Assembly (NCBI GenBank): GCA_002319965.1
Contig: DCJQ01000024.1
Span: 111,497-175,496, forward strand
Length of the DNA: 64,000 bases
Origin: Megasphaera sp. UBA1696
GTDB taxonomy: Bacteria > Bacillota > Negativicutes > Veillonellales > Megasphaeraceae
Reading direction: 5' to 3'
A program made the translations under genes and the position numbers. Below the pieces are notes generated by a model that was not told the origin of the DNA, ran no database searches, and was given only the letters and a program-made list of their open reading frames with translations. This document shows, piece by piece, positions 5,834 through 14,439 of this stretch. Position 1 is the first letter of the stretch. Each line of letters begins with the position of its first letter.

Positions 5834-8218
5834 ATGGAAAATGCAGGAAAGATTAAGATTGCCCTTGCCGGCAATCCTAACTGCGGAAAAACGACGATTT
5901 TTAATAACATTACAGGTTCAAAGCAGCACGTCGGCAACTATCCCGGCGTTACGGTCGAAAAGAAAGAAGGCCATCGCACCTTTAACGGTAAAGATTTGCT
6001 CTTCGTCGACCTTCCGGGTACGTACAGCCTGACGGCACGGTCCCTCGACGAAGTCGTTGCCCGTAACGTCATCATCAATGAAAAGCCGGATATCATCGTC
6101 AACGTTCTCGATGCTTCGAATCTTGAACGTAACTTGTATTTGGCGGCTCAGCTCGTCGAATTGGGACGACCGATGGTCATCGCCTTGAATATGATGGATA
6201 TTGCCGAACGAATGGGCATTAAAATCGACCTCGAAAAGTTGGGTCGTCAGATCGGTGCCGTCGTCGTTCCCTTAGTCGGCAGTAAAAACTTAGGGACGAA
6301 AGAACTGCTCGACGCGATTTCCAGCATGGAAGCACAACACTTGGTCAATGCGGAAGTCGATTATGGTGCTGATGTCGAACCGGCGATTGCTGAATTGACC
6401 GATGCCATCGATAAGATTGGTGTCATCAATTACCCGATCCGCTGGCTGGCCGTTAAACTCCTTGAAAACGACTCCGATGCTGTGGCCAAGGTTAAGGCTA
6501 TTGACGGTACGGAACATATCTTGGAACTGGCGGCTTCTCTCCGCGATTCCCTGGCTAAAAACCTCGATTTAGACTTTTATTTTGCTCAATGCCGCTATCA
6601 ATTTGCGACTGACGTATTTAATAAATCCATTATCAATGTCGGTACGAGCGATACCTTGTCTGATAAAATCGACCGCGTTCTGACGCATCGCGTCTTGGGG
6701 ATTCCTATTTTCTTAGGCCTCATGTGGCTCATGTTTACCGTCGTCATCGACCTCGGCGCCTATCCGCAGGATTGGCTCGACCAAGGGTTTGGTATGCTCG
6801 GTGACTGGCTGAGTACGGTCGTCGAAGATGAACAGCTGCGCTCGCTACTCGTCGATGGCGTTATCGGCGGTGTCGGTTCGGTCCTCAGTTTCGTACCGCT
6901 TATCGTCCTCTTATATTTCTTTATCAGTTTGCTCGAAGACACGGGCTACATGGCCCGCGCTGCCTTCCTTATCGACCGCGCCATGAGAGCACTGGGCCTG
7001 CACGGCAAGTCTTTCATCCCCATGATTCTCGGCTTTGGCTGTAACGTGCCGGGCATCATGGCCGCTCGTACCCTCGATAATGAAAAGGACCGCCTGGTCA
7101 CTATCCTGGCGTGCCCCTTCATGAGCTGCGGCGCTCGTCTTCCTGTTTACACCCTGCTCATCGGCGCCTTCTTCGGCGCTTCCGGTTATGGCGGTACGGT
7201 CCTCTTCGGTGTCTACCTCTTGGGTATCATCGTCGCCGTTGCCGTCGCCTTGGTCCTTCGTCACACGACCTTTAAAGGCGAACAGGAACCGTTCGTCATG
7301 GAAATGCCGCCGTACCACATTCCGACCCTCAAGGGTGTTCTCATGCACATGTGGGAACGCAGCGTCCTGTACCTCAAAAAGGCCGGTACCTTCATCCTCG
7401 GTGCTTCGATCATCGTTTGGTTCCTCACGGCATATCCTATGGATGTCCAGTATTCTCAGGACTTCGATGCCGCTAAAGAACAGGTTACGGCCCAGATGGA
7501 ACAGCAGCAGGCCGGTATCCTCCAGACTTACGGTCTTACGTCCATCGAAGAAAACAGTGAATTGAACGGCATGTATGAATCGATGGTTGCCGCTGCCGAC
7601 GCTGCTGCTGAAGAAGAAGACAGCGAAGAAGAAGACGTAGAAAGCGTCCAGCAGGCTGAAGCCGTTGAAGAAAAACCGCAGTATCCCGATGCTTTTGCCG
7701 ATCTCGAAGCTTCCAATCCGACGGTATATGCTCAGGCTCTGCCCTTATTCGATGCCAAAGTCGCTGCTGACGATGCTACGACGGAACTCGACAGCCAGCA
7801 GAATGCTGAAAAGATTTCCCAGTCCTATGCAGCCCGCTTAGGCCACTTCATCGAACCGGTTATCGCACCGCTCGGTTATGACTGGAAAATCGGTGTCGCC
7901 ATCGTAGCCTGCACGGCCGCTAAGGAAGTCATGGTTTCGACCTTGGCTACGATTTACAGCGTCCAGGCTGACGATACCCATGAAGCAAACCTCATCACCT
8001 TCTTGGCTGATGACCCGAACTTCAACCCGGCCGTTGCCCTGTCGCTGATGGTCTTCACCTTGCTGTACATGCCTTGCGTCGCTGCAATGGCAGTCATCAA
8101 GCGTGAAACGGGTTCTTGGAAGATGCTCCTCGCCAGCGATGCCATGTGCCTCGTCTTGGCTTATGTCCTGGCTTACGTTACCTATCAGTTGGCTCTTATG
8201 GCCGGTCTCGGTGCATAA
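5834..8218 (+). CDS. feoB: Ferrous iron transporter FeoB
   Basis: FeoB is the inner-membrane Fe(II) permease with an N-terminal G-protein domain. Visible motifs are G1 GNPNCGKT (13-20), G3 DLPG (59-62) and G4 NMMD (119-122). The membrane part holds the two gate repeats, seen as GFGCNVPGI with CPFMSCGARLPVY, and later CTAAKEVMVSTLATIY. At 794 residues it is longer than the ~650-770 typical of the family. The excess is a Glu/Gln-rich low-complexity insert of roughly 120 residues (about 545-665) between membrane segments, which contains no cysteines or obvious metal ligands. It is the third gene of the Fur-type operon and is followed by a Cys-rich small protein. Confidence 0.97.
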   Translation: MENAGKIKIALAGNPNCGKTTIFNNITGSKQHVGNYPGVTVEKKEGHRTFNGKDLLFVDLPGTYSLTARSLDEVVARNVIINEKPDIIVNVLDASNLERNLYLAAQLVELGRPMVIALNMMDIAERMGIKIDLEKLGRQIGAVVVPLVGSKNLGTKELLDAISSMEAQHLVNAEVDYGADVEPAIAELTDAIDKIGVINYPIRWLAVKLLENDSDAVAKVKAIDGTEHILELAASLRDSLAKNLDLDFYFAQCRYQFATDVFNKSIINVGTSDTLSDKIDRVLTHRVLGIPIFLGLMWLMFTVVIDLGAYPQDWLDQGFGMLGDWLSTVVEDEQLRSLLVDGVIGGVGSVLSFVPLIVLLYFFISLLEDTGYMARAAFLIDRAMRALGLHGKSFIPMILGFGCNVPGIMAARTLDNEKDRLVTILACPFMSCGARLPVYTLLIGAFFGASGYGGTVLFGVYLLGIIVAVAVALVLRHTTFKGEQEPFVMEMPPYHIPTLKGVLMHMWERSVLYLKKAGTFILGASIIVWFLTAYPMDVQYSQDFDAAKEQVTAQMEQQQAGILQTYGLTSIEENSELNGMYESMVAAADAAAEEEDSEEEDVESVQQAEAVEEKPQYPDAFADLEASNPTVYAQALPLFDAKVAADDATTELDSQQNAEKISQSYAARLGHFIEPVIAPLGYDWKIGVAIVACTAAKEVMVSTLATIYSVQADDTHEANLITFLADDPNFNPAVALSLMVFTLLYMPCVAAMAVIKRETGSWKMLLASDAMCLVLAYVLAYVTYQLALMAGLGA

Positions 8219-8251
8219 GAACTTCTATCCCATAGAAAGGGGGGTTCTGGT

Positions 8252-8437
8252 ATGAGTCCTGCAACGATTATTGTCGCTATCGTCGTCATCATCGCCGTAG
8301 CGTACTTTATCCGTCACGTCCGCGGTCTGTTCAACGGAACGGCCGGCTGCTGCGGCGGCTGCTCGGGCAGCTGCTCGTCAAGCGGACAGTCAAAGACGGG
8401 GGATAAATCGAAACTCCCGCCTTGCTGCCAAAAATAA
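8252..8437 (+). CDS. FeoB-associated Cys-rich membrane protein
   Basis: This 61-residue protein has an N-terminal membrane span (IIVAIVVIIAVAYFI) followed by a short cytoplasmic Cys-rich tail (CCGGCSGSC, then CC near the C-terminus). This is the layout of the FeoB-associated Cys-rich family found beside feoB in Firmicutes. A role as partner of FeoB, perhaps binding iron or supporting assembly, is proposed for the family and not proven. A GGGGGG-type ribosome site lies just upstream; the gene closes the operon. Confidence 0.9.
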   Translation: MSPATIIVAIVVIIAVAYFIRHVRGLFNGTAGCCGGCSGSCSSSGQSKTGDKSKLPPCCQK

Positions 8438-8452
8438 ATAGCAGATAACAGC

Positions 8453-8495
8453 AAAGAGCCTCCATCGGTCAATTTGATCGGTGGAGGTTCTTTTA
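8453..8495 (+). terminator. Terminator of the feo operon
   Basis: An arm GAGCCTCCATCGGTC and its near-complement GATCGGTGGAGGTTC flank a 5-nt loop, with TTTTA following. It lies shortly after the last feo-operon gene. Confidence 0.8.
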
Positions 8496-8529
8496 TATGG
8501 AAAAACAAATTTGCTGTAAAAAATAAGAT

Positions 8530-8585
8530 GCCTCACCATTGATTTCTTTATCGGAGATATAAAGAAATTAATGGTGAGGCTTTTT
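8530..8585. terminator. Bidirectional terminator between feo operon and uvrA2
   Basis: GCCTCACCATT (8530-8540) pairs with AATGGTGAGGC (8570-8580), and an inner TTTCTTTA pairs with TAAAGAAA. T-runs occur on both strands. It serves the convergent uvrA2 gene ending at 8589. Confidence 0.8.
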
Positions 8586-8588
8586 GTG

Positions 8589-11066
8589 TCATAGGTATTG
8601 GCCGGTGATGCTGGTTTTATTCTGTTTGATATCTTCCGGTGTGCCCGTGGCTATGATGCGGCCGCCTTCTTCTCCTCCGCCGGGGCCCATGTCGATGATG
8701 TAGTCGGCGTTACGGATGACGTCGAGATCGTGTTCGATGACGACGACCGTCGCGCCCCTGTCGAGGAGGGCCTGGAAGACGCGAAGGAGGACTTGGACGT
8801 CCAAGGGATGAAGGCCGATGCTCGGTTCATCGAAGACGAAGAGGGATGCCGTTTGGGTTCGCCCCATTTCGCTGGCCAGTTTCAATCGCTGGGCTTCGCC
8901 GCCGGAAAGACCGGGCGTTTCTTCGCCGAGGGTCAGGTAGCCCAGACCGAGGCGGCTGAGCGTTGTGAGCCGCTGCGAGACGCCCTTCCATTCGGCGCAA
9001 AAGGTGACGGCGTCGTCAACATCCATGGCCATGACTTCCGGAAGCGTCCGGGAGACTCCTTCTTGGTTGGTCAGTTTTACCTCTCCGGCAGCCGGGGCGT
9101 AGCGCGAACCATGGCAGGTCGGGCAGGGGATGTGAACGTCCGGGAGAAACTGGACGTCGAGGCTGATGGTGCCCGTGCCGTCGCAGTCGGGACAGCGCAG
9201 GGAACCTGTGTTATAAGAGAAGTTTCGGGCCTTATAGCCTTTTTCTTTGGCGTCAGGAGACTTTCCATATAGTTTTCGCAGTTCATCGTGAACGCCGGAA
9301 TAGGTCGCAACGGTGGAGCGGACGTTGATGCCGATGGGCGTGGCGTCAATGAGCTTTACTTGGGCGATGCCGCCGGTGTCGATACTTTTTATGTGAGCCG
9401 GCAGGGACTGATTTGCGATGGCAGCTTCGATGGCGGGAATCAGGCTTTCGAGGACCATCGTCGTCTTGCCCGATCCCGACACGCCGGTGACGACGGTCAA
9501 ACGCCCTTTGGGGATGGTGAGATCGAGCGGTTTTACGGTGTGAATGGCCGTCGTAGAAAGATGGATTTGACCGTTGGCAAAGAGCTCGTCCTGCGGGACG
9601 TCGGGACGGATTTTGGTATTGGCCTTGCCCGATAGGAAAGGTCCAATCTGCGAGACGGGATTTTCTTCGATGGCAGTAAGGGTTCCTTCGGCTAAGACAT
9701 GGCCGCCATTGACGCCGGCTTTGGGGCCCATTTCGATAATCCAGTCGGCCTCTTTTAAAATCTGTGTGTCGTGGTCGACGAGGATGACTGAATTTCCGTC
9801 GGCTACCAAATCGTTCATGACGCCTGTGAGACCGACGATATTTGACGGATGAAGGCCGATAGACGGTTCGTCGAGGACGTAGAGGACGCCTGTCGTCCGA
9901 TTGCGGACGGCCCGGGCCAGCTGCATCCGCTGCCGTTCTCCCGTCGAGAGGGTGCCTGCCGAGCGGTCGAGGGTGAGGTAGCCGAGACCCAAGTCGAGGA
10001 GGCGTTTGGCCGTATTTTGAAAGGCCTCTACGATGCTGTCGGCCATGGGAACCATGTCTTTGGGGAGGGAATCCGGAACGGCTTGTACCCATTTTGTTAA
10101 GGCCGAGAGGGTCATGGTGCAGGCTTCGGCGAGGGAGATGCCTTGTACCTTAGGCGCCCTGGCTGCTTCTGACAGGCGGGTCCCGTGGCAGGTCGGGCAG
10201 ACCTCTTCTTTCAAGAATTTTTCGACGCGCTTCATGCCCTTTTCGTCCTTGACCTTAGACAAGGCGTTTTCGACGGTGTAGACGGCGTTATAGTAGGTGA
10301 AGTCGAGTTCGCCCGCTTCGTTGGAGTTTTTGGACTTATAGAAAATGTGCTTCTTCACGGCCGGCCCGTGGTAGACGATATCTTTTTCTTCAGCTGTCAA
10401 ATCGCGAAAGGGTACGTCTGTGCGGACGCCCATAGCCCGGCAGACGTCGGTCATAAGAGACCACATGAGGCTGTTCCAAGGGGCGACGGCGCCGTCGTCG
10501 ATGCTGATCGATTCGTCGGGAACGAGGGTTGCCATGTCGACGGTGCGGACCGTTCCCGTGCCGCTGCAGTCGGGGCAGGCGCCTTGAGAGTTAAAGGCCA
10601 GTTCTTCTGCCGACGGGGCCATGAAATGGACGCCGCATTCCGGGCAGACGAGGTCTTTTTCGGCGGCCACGTTTAAGGACGGCGGGACGTAGTGGCCGTT
10701 CGGGCAGCGGTGGCTGGCCAGGCGGGAATAGATGAGGCGCAGGCTGTTTAAAAGCTCTGTGCCCGTGCCGAAGGTGCTGCGAATGCCCGGGACGCCGGGC
10801 CGTTGGTGGAGGGCGAGGGCTGCCGGCACATAGAGGACTTCGTCGACGGCGGCCTGTGAGGCCTGGGTCATGCGGCGGCGAGTATAGGTCGACAGGGATT
10901 CCAAGTAGCGGCGGGATCCTTCGGCGTAGAGGACACCCAGGGCCAGGGACGATTTGCCCGAGCCGGAAACGCCGGCAATGCCGACGATTTTATGAAGGGG
11001 AATATCGACGTCGATGTTTTTCAGGTTATGGACCTTGGCGCCGCGAATGAGCATTTTATCAATCAT
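8589..11066 (-). CDS. UvrA2-type excinuclease ABC subunit A paralogue
   Basis: UvrA proteins are tandem ABC ATPases with zinc modules that detect DNA damage. This 825-residue protein has Walker A GVSGSGKSS at 32-40, a second GVSGSGKTT, ABC signatures LSTGERQR and LSGGEAQR, and paired CPxC zinc motifs (CPDCSGTG, CPTCHGTR, CPDCDGTG, CPTCHGSR). It is shorter than canonical UvrA (~940 residues). The region after the first Walker A runs directly from GIRSTFGTGTE to the first zinc module, so the UvrB-binding insertion appears to be missing, as in UvrA2. UvrA2 proteins have been tied to drug or crosslink tolerance in some species. The ATG at 11066 is preferred because AGGGAG precedes it; the longer upstream frame has no homologous character. 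Confidence 0.88.
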   Translation of the reverse strand: MIDKMLIRGAKVHNLKNIDVDIPLHKIVGIAGVSGSGKSSLALGVLYAEGSRRYLESLSTYTRRRMTQASQAAVDEVLYVPAALALHQRPGVPGIRSTFGTGTELLNSLRLIYSRLASHRCPNGHYVPPSLNVAAEKDLVCPECGVHFMAPSAEELAFNSQGACPDCSGTGTVRTVDMATLVPDESISIDDGAVAPWNSLMWSLMTDVCRAMGVRTDVPFRDLTAEEKDIVYHGPAVKKHIFYKSKNSNEAGELDFTYYNAVYTVENALSKVKDEKGMKRVEKFLKEEVCPTCHGTRLSEAARAPKVQGISLAEACTMTLSALTKWVQAVPDSLPKDMVPMADSIVEAFQNTAKRLLDLGLGYLTLDRSAGTLSTGERQRMQLARAVRNRTTGVLYVLDEPSIGLHPSNIVGLTGVMNDLVADGNSVILVDHDTQILKEADWIIEMGPKAGVNGGHVLAEGTLTAIEENPVSQIGPFLSGKANTKIRPDVPQDELFANGQIHLSTTAIHTVKPLDLTIPKGRLTVVTGVSGSGKTTMVLESLIPAIEAAIANQSLPAHIKSIDTGGIAQVKLIDATPIGINVRSTVATYSGVHDELRKLYGKSPDAKEKGYKARNFSYNTGSLRCPDCDGTGTISLDVQFLPDVHIPCPTCHGSRYAPAAGEVKLTNQEGVSRTLPEVMAMDVDDAVTFCAEWKGVSQRLTTLSRLGLGYLTLGEETPGLSGGEAQRLKLASEMGRTQTASLFVFDEPSIGLHPLDVQVLLRVFQALLDRGATVVVIEHDLDVIRNADYIIDMGPGGGEEGGRIIATGTPEDIKQNKTSITGQYL

Positions 11067-11139
11067 GATTTTCACTCCCTGTAATGGAAAAAGGAAACGT
11101 TTTGGCAGCGTACGGTGGGCCGCGTGTTTCAGGAGGCTG

Positions 11140-12075
11140 TCAGGGACTTTCTTCGACAGGCGTAACCGGGCCGTAGTCGCCCATTTGGGTGAGGAGGTGG
11201 TAGCGGATGGTCGATAGAAATTCTTTGACTTGGGAGGGGGCATCTTTGGCGGCTAAAATCCCGTAGTCGACGGTGATATCCGTCGCCAAGGGGATGCTGA
11301 CCAGGCCGGGATGGATGTCTTCCCACGGCGTCAGGTTGATGAGAGCGGCATTTTTGTCGATGGCGGCATTGAAGGTATCGAGGCTGTAACGGCCCGGCGT
11401 TTCAATGATTTTGCAGTGAGTCAGTTCCTGTTCCATCTGGGCGCGAAGTAAGTCGTTTTTATGGCTGATGCCTCTCGGGACCATGAGCAGGTGTTGGTCT
11501 TCCAAGTCTTTGATAGCTAAGAGGTCTTTTTCAGCTAAGGGATTGTCTGAGCGGACGGCGATACTGAAGCGATAGGAGCCAAGGGGTACGGCGTCGACCA
11601 AGGTATGGGTCGTCGCCTGGTCAAAGGTGCCGATGAGGATGTCGCAGGTCTTTCCCAGGGCTTCGTATTCCCGATTTTGGGTGATGAGGTCGCTTGGGAG
11701 CTGGACGATGGTCAGGCGGTATTGGGGCAGCTTGTCCTTGATGCGGCCCCAAATCGATAAAAAGGGACGGCTGGGATGGAGGAGGGACGTTCCCAGGCGC
11801 AGGGAGAAAACTTGGTTCGTCGCCTTATGGCAGGCCAAATAGGCCTCGTGGGAGAGCTCAATGAGCTGCTGGGCATAGGCGAGGAAAACCTCGCCTTCCG
11901 GCTTCAGGCGGATGCCGGCTGACGATCGCTCCAAGAGGGTGCAGTCGAGCTCGCTTTCGAGTTTATTGATTTGCTTCATGACGGCTGTCGGGGAAATGAA
12001 GTTCTGTTCGGCCGCCTTGGTAAAACTTCCCAGCTTGGCGACAGCCAGGAAGGTTTGCAGGTTTTGGATATCCAT
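11140..12075 (-). CDS. LysR-family transcriptional regulator
   Basis: This 311-residue protein has an N-terminal winged helix-turn-helix (FLAVAKLGSFTKAAEQ, then SPTAVMKQINKLE) and a C-terminal substrate-binding domain, the standard LysR layout. The start at 12075 is chosen because GGAGG at 12081-12085 gives 5-nt spacing; two ATG codons just upstream are too close to or overlap that site. It is divergent from the flavodoxin gene at 12178, with a palindromic operator candidate between. By the usual LysR logic it probably controls the flavodoxin operon and itself. Effector unknown. Confidence 0.93.
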   Translation of the reverse strand: MDIQNLQTFLAVAKLGSFTKAAEQNFISPTAVMKQINKLESELDCTLLERSSAGIRLKPEGEVFLAYAQQLIELSHEAYLACHKATNQVFSLRLGTSLLHPSRPFLSIWGRIKDKLPQYRLTIVQLPSDLITQNREYEALGKTCDILIGTFDQATTHTLVDAVPLGSYRFSIAVRSDNPLAEKDLLAIKDLEDQHLLMVPRGISHKNDLLRAQMEQELTHCKIIETPGRYSLDTFNAAIDKNAALINLTPWEDIHPGLVSIPLATDITVDYGILAAKDAPSQVKEFLSTIRYHLLTQMGDYGPVTPVEESP

Positions 12076-12096
12076 CATAGCCTCCATAAACTTTTG

Positions 12097-12113
12097 GTTA
12101 ATACCATGGTAAC
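12097..12113. promoter_or_regulatory. Candidate LysR operator in divergent region
   Basis: GTTA-N9-TAAC has the dyad with a T-N11-A core that LysR proteins favour, and it includes the perfect palindrome TACCATGGTA (12102-12111). It lies between the lysR and flavodoxin starts. No direct evidence of binding. Confidence 0.45.
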
Positions 12114-12177
12114 GTATTGACGATTCTCAGTCAAGGCAAGGCGTGGCATAATAACCTTGTCAGAAGGAGGGACAACG

Positions 12178-12663
12178 ATGAAGCACACGATTTTAATTGC
12201 CTATTTTTCCCATAGCGGAAATACTCGCGCCGTGGCCCGGGAAATTGCCTGGCAGACCGGCGGCGACTTGTTCGAAATAGAAACCGACCGTTTCTATCCC
12301 CAAGACCATGATCCCTGCTCGCGTCAGGCTCACCAAGAAGTAAATGACGATATCCGCCCGCCTTTGAAAACTCAGATAGCCGCCATGGACGACTACGATG
12401 TAGTGTTCATCGGCCATCCTATCTGGTGGTACCGGGAACCGATGGTCGTCCGCTCTTTTTATGAAGCCTATGATTTTTCCGGGAAGACGGTCATCCCCTT
12501 TGCGACCTCCGGCGGCAGCGACTTACACGATACGATAGCCGATATGAAGCACTATCTGCCGAAGTCGACTATCGGCCGGGGGCTCTGTATCGGAAGTTAT
12601 GAAGTGAATCATTGTCAGAAAAAAATCCGCAGCTGGATTGAGAAGTTAGGAGTGAATCCATAA
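12178..12663 (+). CDS. Flavodoxin
   Basis: Flavodoxins carry one FMN and shuttle low-potential electrons in the cytoplasm. The 161-residue protein opens with ILIAYFSHSGNTR, where SHSGNT forms the FMN phosphate loop. It continues with the GHPIWWYREP and TSGGSDLHD loops that cover the isoalloxazine ring, typical of the flavodoxin_4-like group. The ATG at 12178 has GGAGGG 6 nt upstream. It heads an operon with a cyclophilin-like gene 2 nt downstream and is divergent from a LysR regulator. Flavodoxin often replaces ferredoxin when iron is short, which is of interest next to the iron region, but no Fur box was seen here. Confidence 0.92.
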   Translation: MKHTILIAYFSHSGNTRAVAREIAWQTGGDLFEIETDRFYPQDHDPCSRQAHQEVNDDIRPPLKTQIAAMDDYDVVFIGHPIWWYREPMVVRSFYEAYDFSGKTVIPFATSGGSDLHDTIADMKHYLPKSTIGRGLCIGSYEVNHCQKKIRSWIEKLGVNP

Positions 12664-12664
12664 G

Positions 12665-13033
12665 ATGAACGATACGAAAGTAAAAGTAACGATTGATCAC
12701 GAAAAAGTCCTTTTGGCCGACTGGAAGGATAACGCCACGGCCCGGGTCTTGTTGAAAAAGATGCCCTTTACGATTAAGATGTCCAACCTATACGGAAGGG
12801 AAATGTGCCATCGCTTCGGCGGCGGCAGCCTGCCCGTAAAAGCGTCGCAGAATAAAGCTTACGCCGTAGGCGACATTTCTTTCTGGCCGCCTCTTGGGAG
12901 TCTGGTCATCTTATACAGTCAGAACGGCGAAGTCTTTGAACAGGTTCCCATCGGCCACGTCGACGGCGATATCCGTTTCTTTGCCGGTATGGGGGAAGCC
13001 GATATTTTATTTGAAGTCCTAAAGGAGGGATAA
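12665..13033 (+). CDS. Cyclophilin-like fold protein
   Basis: This 122-residue protein resembles the bacterial cyclophilin-like family often encoded beside flavodoxin-like genes. Supporting segments are VTIDHEKVLLADWKDN, the central YGREMCHRFGGG, and GDISFWPPLGSLVILY, followed by HVDGDIRFF. Members share the cyclophilin barrel but usually lack proline-isomerase residues, and their function is not established. It starts 2 nt after the flavodoxin stop and ends 3 nt before the next gene, so it is cotranscribed with both. Confidence 0.8.
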   Translation: MNDTKVKVTIDHEKVLLADWKDNATARVLLKKMPFTIKMSNLYGREMCHRFGGGSLPVKASQNKAYAVGDISFWPPLGSLVILYSQNGEVFEQVPIGHVDGDIRFFAGMGEADILFEVLKEG

Positions 13034-13035
13034 TC

Positions 13036-13464
13036 ATGAAATTGTCGAAGAAAATCACGGCCATATTGATGATCGGACTGATTTCAGCCTTCGTGGCCGG
13101 CTGCGGGGAAGCGGCCCAAAATGAACCGCAGCCGCAGCAGAACGCCAGTACGGCCCGGGCTTCCGACGTCGATGAAAGTTCATCGGCCAGCCAAAAACAA
13201 CGGGCTATTGAAGATAAAGATATCGTCGGCGTATGGATCAATCACATCGATACCGACATCAACCCAAAGATTACTTTTAAGGCCGATCACACGTGGACGG
13301 AAAACCAGCATAATGTAGACAACATCTATTCCGGTACCTGGTCCATCAGCGGTGACCACAACATTTCCCTCGAGCCTTATGGCGAAACGATTGAAATCAA
13401 TCCCGATAATTTGAAAGAAATGAACGTCGTCCGCTATCATCACCGGCTGACGAAAGAAGAATAA
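13036..13464 (+). CDS. Small lipoprotein of unknown function
   Basis: This 142-residue protein starts with a lipoprotein signal peptide ending in the lipobox VAGC (Cys near residue 23), so it should be lipid-anchored outside the inner membrane. A Gln/Ser-rich linker follows, then a beta-rich domain beginning DIVGVWIN with ITFKADHTWTE and SGTWSISGD, which resembles lipocalin-like or copper-resistance-type small barrels. The family is not recognised further. It is cotranscribed with the flavodoxin and cyclophilin-like genes. Confidence 0.75.
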   Translation: MKLSKKITAILMIGLISAFVAGCGEAAQNEPQPQQNASTARASDVDESSSASQKQRAIEDKDIVGVWINHIDTDINPKITFKADHTWTENQHNVDNIYSGTWSISGDHNISLEPYGETIEINPDNLKEMNVVRYHHRLTKEE

Positions 13465-13486
13465 TTGATTAGAAAGGAGAACTACT

Positions 13487-14230
13487 ATGTCTATTCGTGA
13501 TAAAGTCGTCGTCATTACCGGCGCGTCTTCCGGTATCGGCGCAGCCACGGCCATGATGCTGGCCAAACAAGGCGCCATGGTCATGCTTGGCGCCCGGCGC
13601 ACGCAGCGGCTCGAAGCCCTCGTCCGCGATATTGAGCACTTAGGTGGGAAAGCCTCTTATTATCAGGTCGATGTGACTCGATTTGATCAGGTCCAAGGTC
13701 TGGTACAGGCGGCCATGGATACCTTCGGACGAGTCGATGCCATCTTCAATAATGCCGGCATCATGCCCAATTCGCCTATGAGTGACGTCCGCATCGATGA
13801 ATGGAATGCCATGATCGACGTCAACCTCAAAGGCGTCCTTCATGGCATTGCCGCCGTACTGCCTGTTTTTAAAGCCCAAAAAGGCGGTCATATTATCACT
13901 ACGTCTTCTGTTGCCGGCCACAAAAACTACGTCGGGTCCGGCGTCTACGGGGCCACGAAATTTGCCGTCCGCAACGCCATGGAAGTCGTCCGCATGGAGT
14001 CGGCCCAAGAGGGAACCCGTATTCGCACGACGACCCTGTTTCCTGCGGCCATTGATACGGAGCTCGTCCATCATATCGGTGATGAGGCTACGGCAGAGCG
14101 GATGAAAAACTTTTACCAAGTCCACAGCATTTCTCCCGACGCCGTCGCTTCTTGCGTCCGCTTTGCCTTGGAGCAGCCGGAAGACGTCGATATCAGTGAA
14201 ATGACTATCTATCCGACGAGCCAGGCTTGA
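13487..14230 (+). CDS. Short-chain dehydrogenase/reductase
   Basis: This is a classical SDR of 247 residues: NAD(P)-binding TGASSGIG at 11-18, NNAG near residue 90, and the catalytic Ser followed by YGATK (Y-x-x-x-K). The A13-S14 and R39-type residues after strand 2 favour NADPH. SDRs reduce or oxidise alcohol/carbonyl groups; the substrate cannot be told. AGAAAGGAG precedes the ATG. It is the last gene of the operon that begins with flavodoxin. Confidence 0.93.
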   Translation: MSIRDKVVVITGASSGIGAATAMMLAKQGAMVMLGARRTQRLEALVRDIEHLGGKASYYQVDVTRFDQVQGLVQAAMDTFGRVDAIFNNAGIMPNSPMSDVRIDEWNAMIDVNLKGVLHGIAAVLPVFKAQKGGHIITTSSVAGHKNYVGSGVYGATKFAVRNAMEVVRMESAQEGTRIRTTTLFPAAIDTELVHHIGDEATAERMKNFYQVHSISPDAVASCVRFALEQPEDVDISEMTIYPTSQA

Positions 14231-14271
14231 CGGAGCTTGTACTGCCTCTGTGATTTGGCAGCATTTGTAAG

Positions 14272-14318
14272 ACGAAGAGCGCTGTGCCTTCTTTATAGGA
14301 GGGCGGGGCTCTTTTTTT
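14272..14318 (+). terminator. Probable terminator after SDR gene
   Basis: An imperfect stem (AAGAGC with GGCTCTT and inner G-C pairs) is followed by seven T. The stem is not perfect, so confidence is moderate. Confidence 0.5.
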
Positions 14319-14439
14319 CGTTCAAAAATAGCCTAAAAGATGGTACACTAAAAAAAGAGAATTTGCAGTCCGTGACCATGTCTTTGATGAAAATCCGCCG
14401 CCAGGTCATGGGCAAGGTACGGACGGGGAGGGAGTCATC

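Noticed and set aside
12117..12152. TTGACG and CATAAT as the flavodoxin promoter
   Set aside because: The 24-bp spacing is too long; only an extended -10 (TGG-CATAAT) may be real, so it was not listed as a feature.
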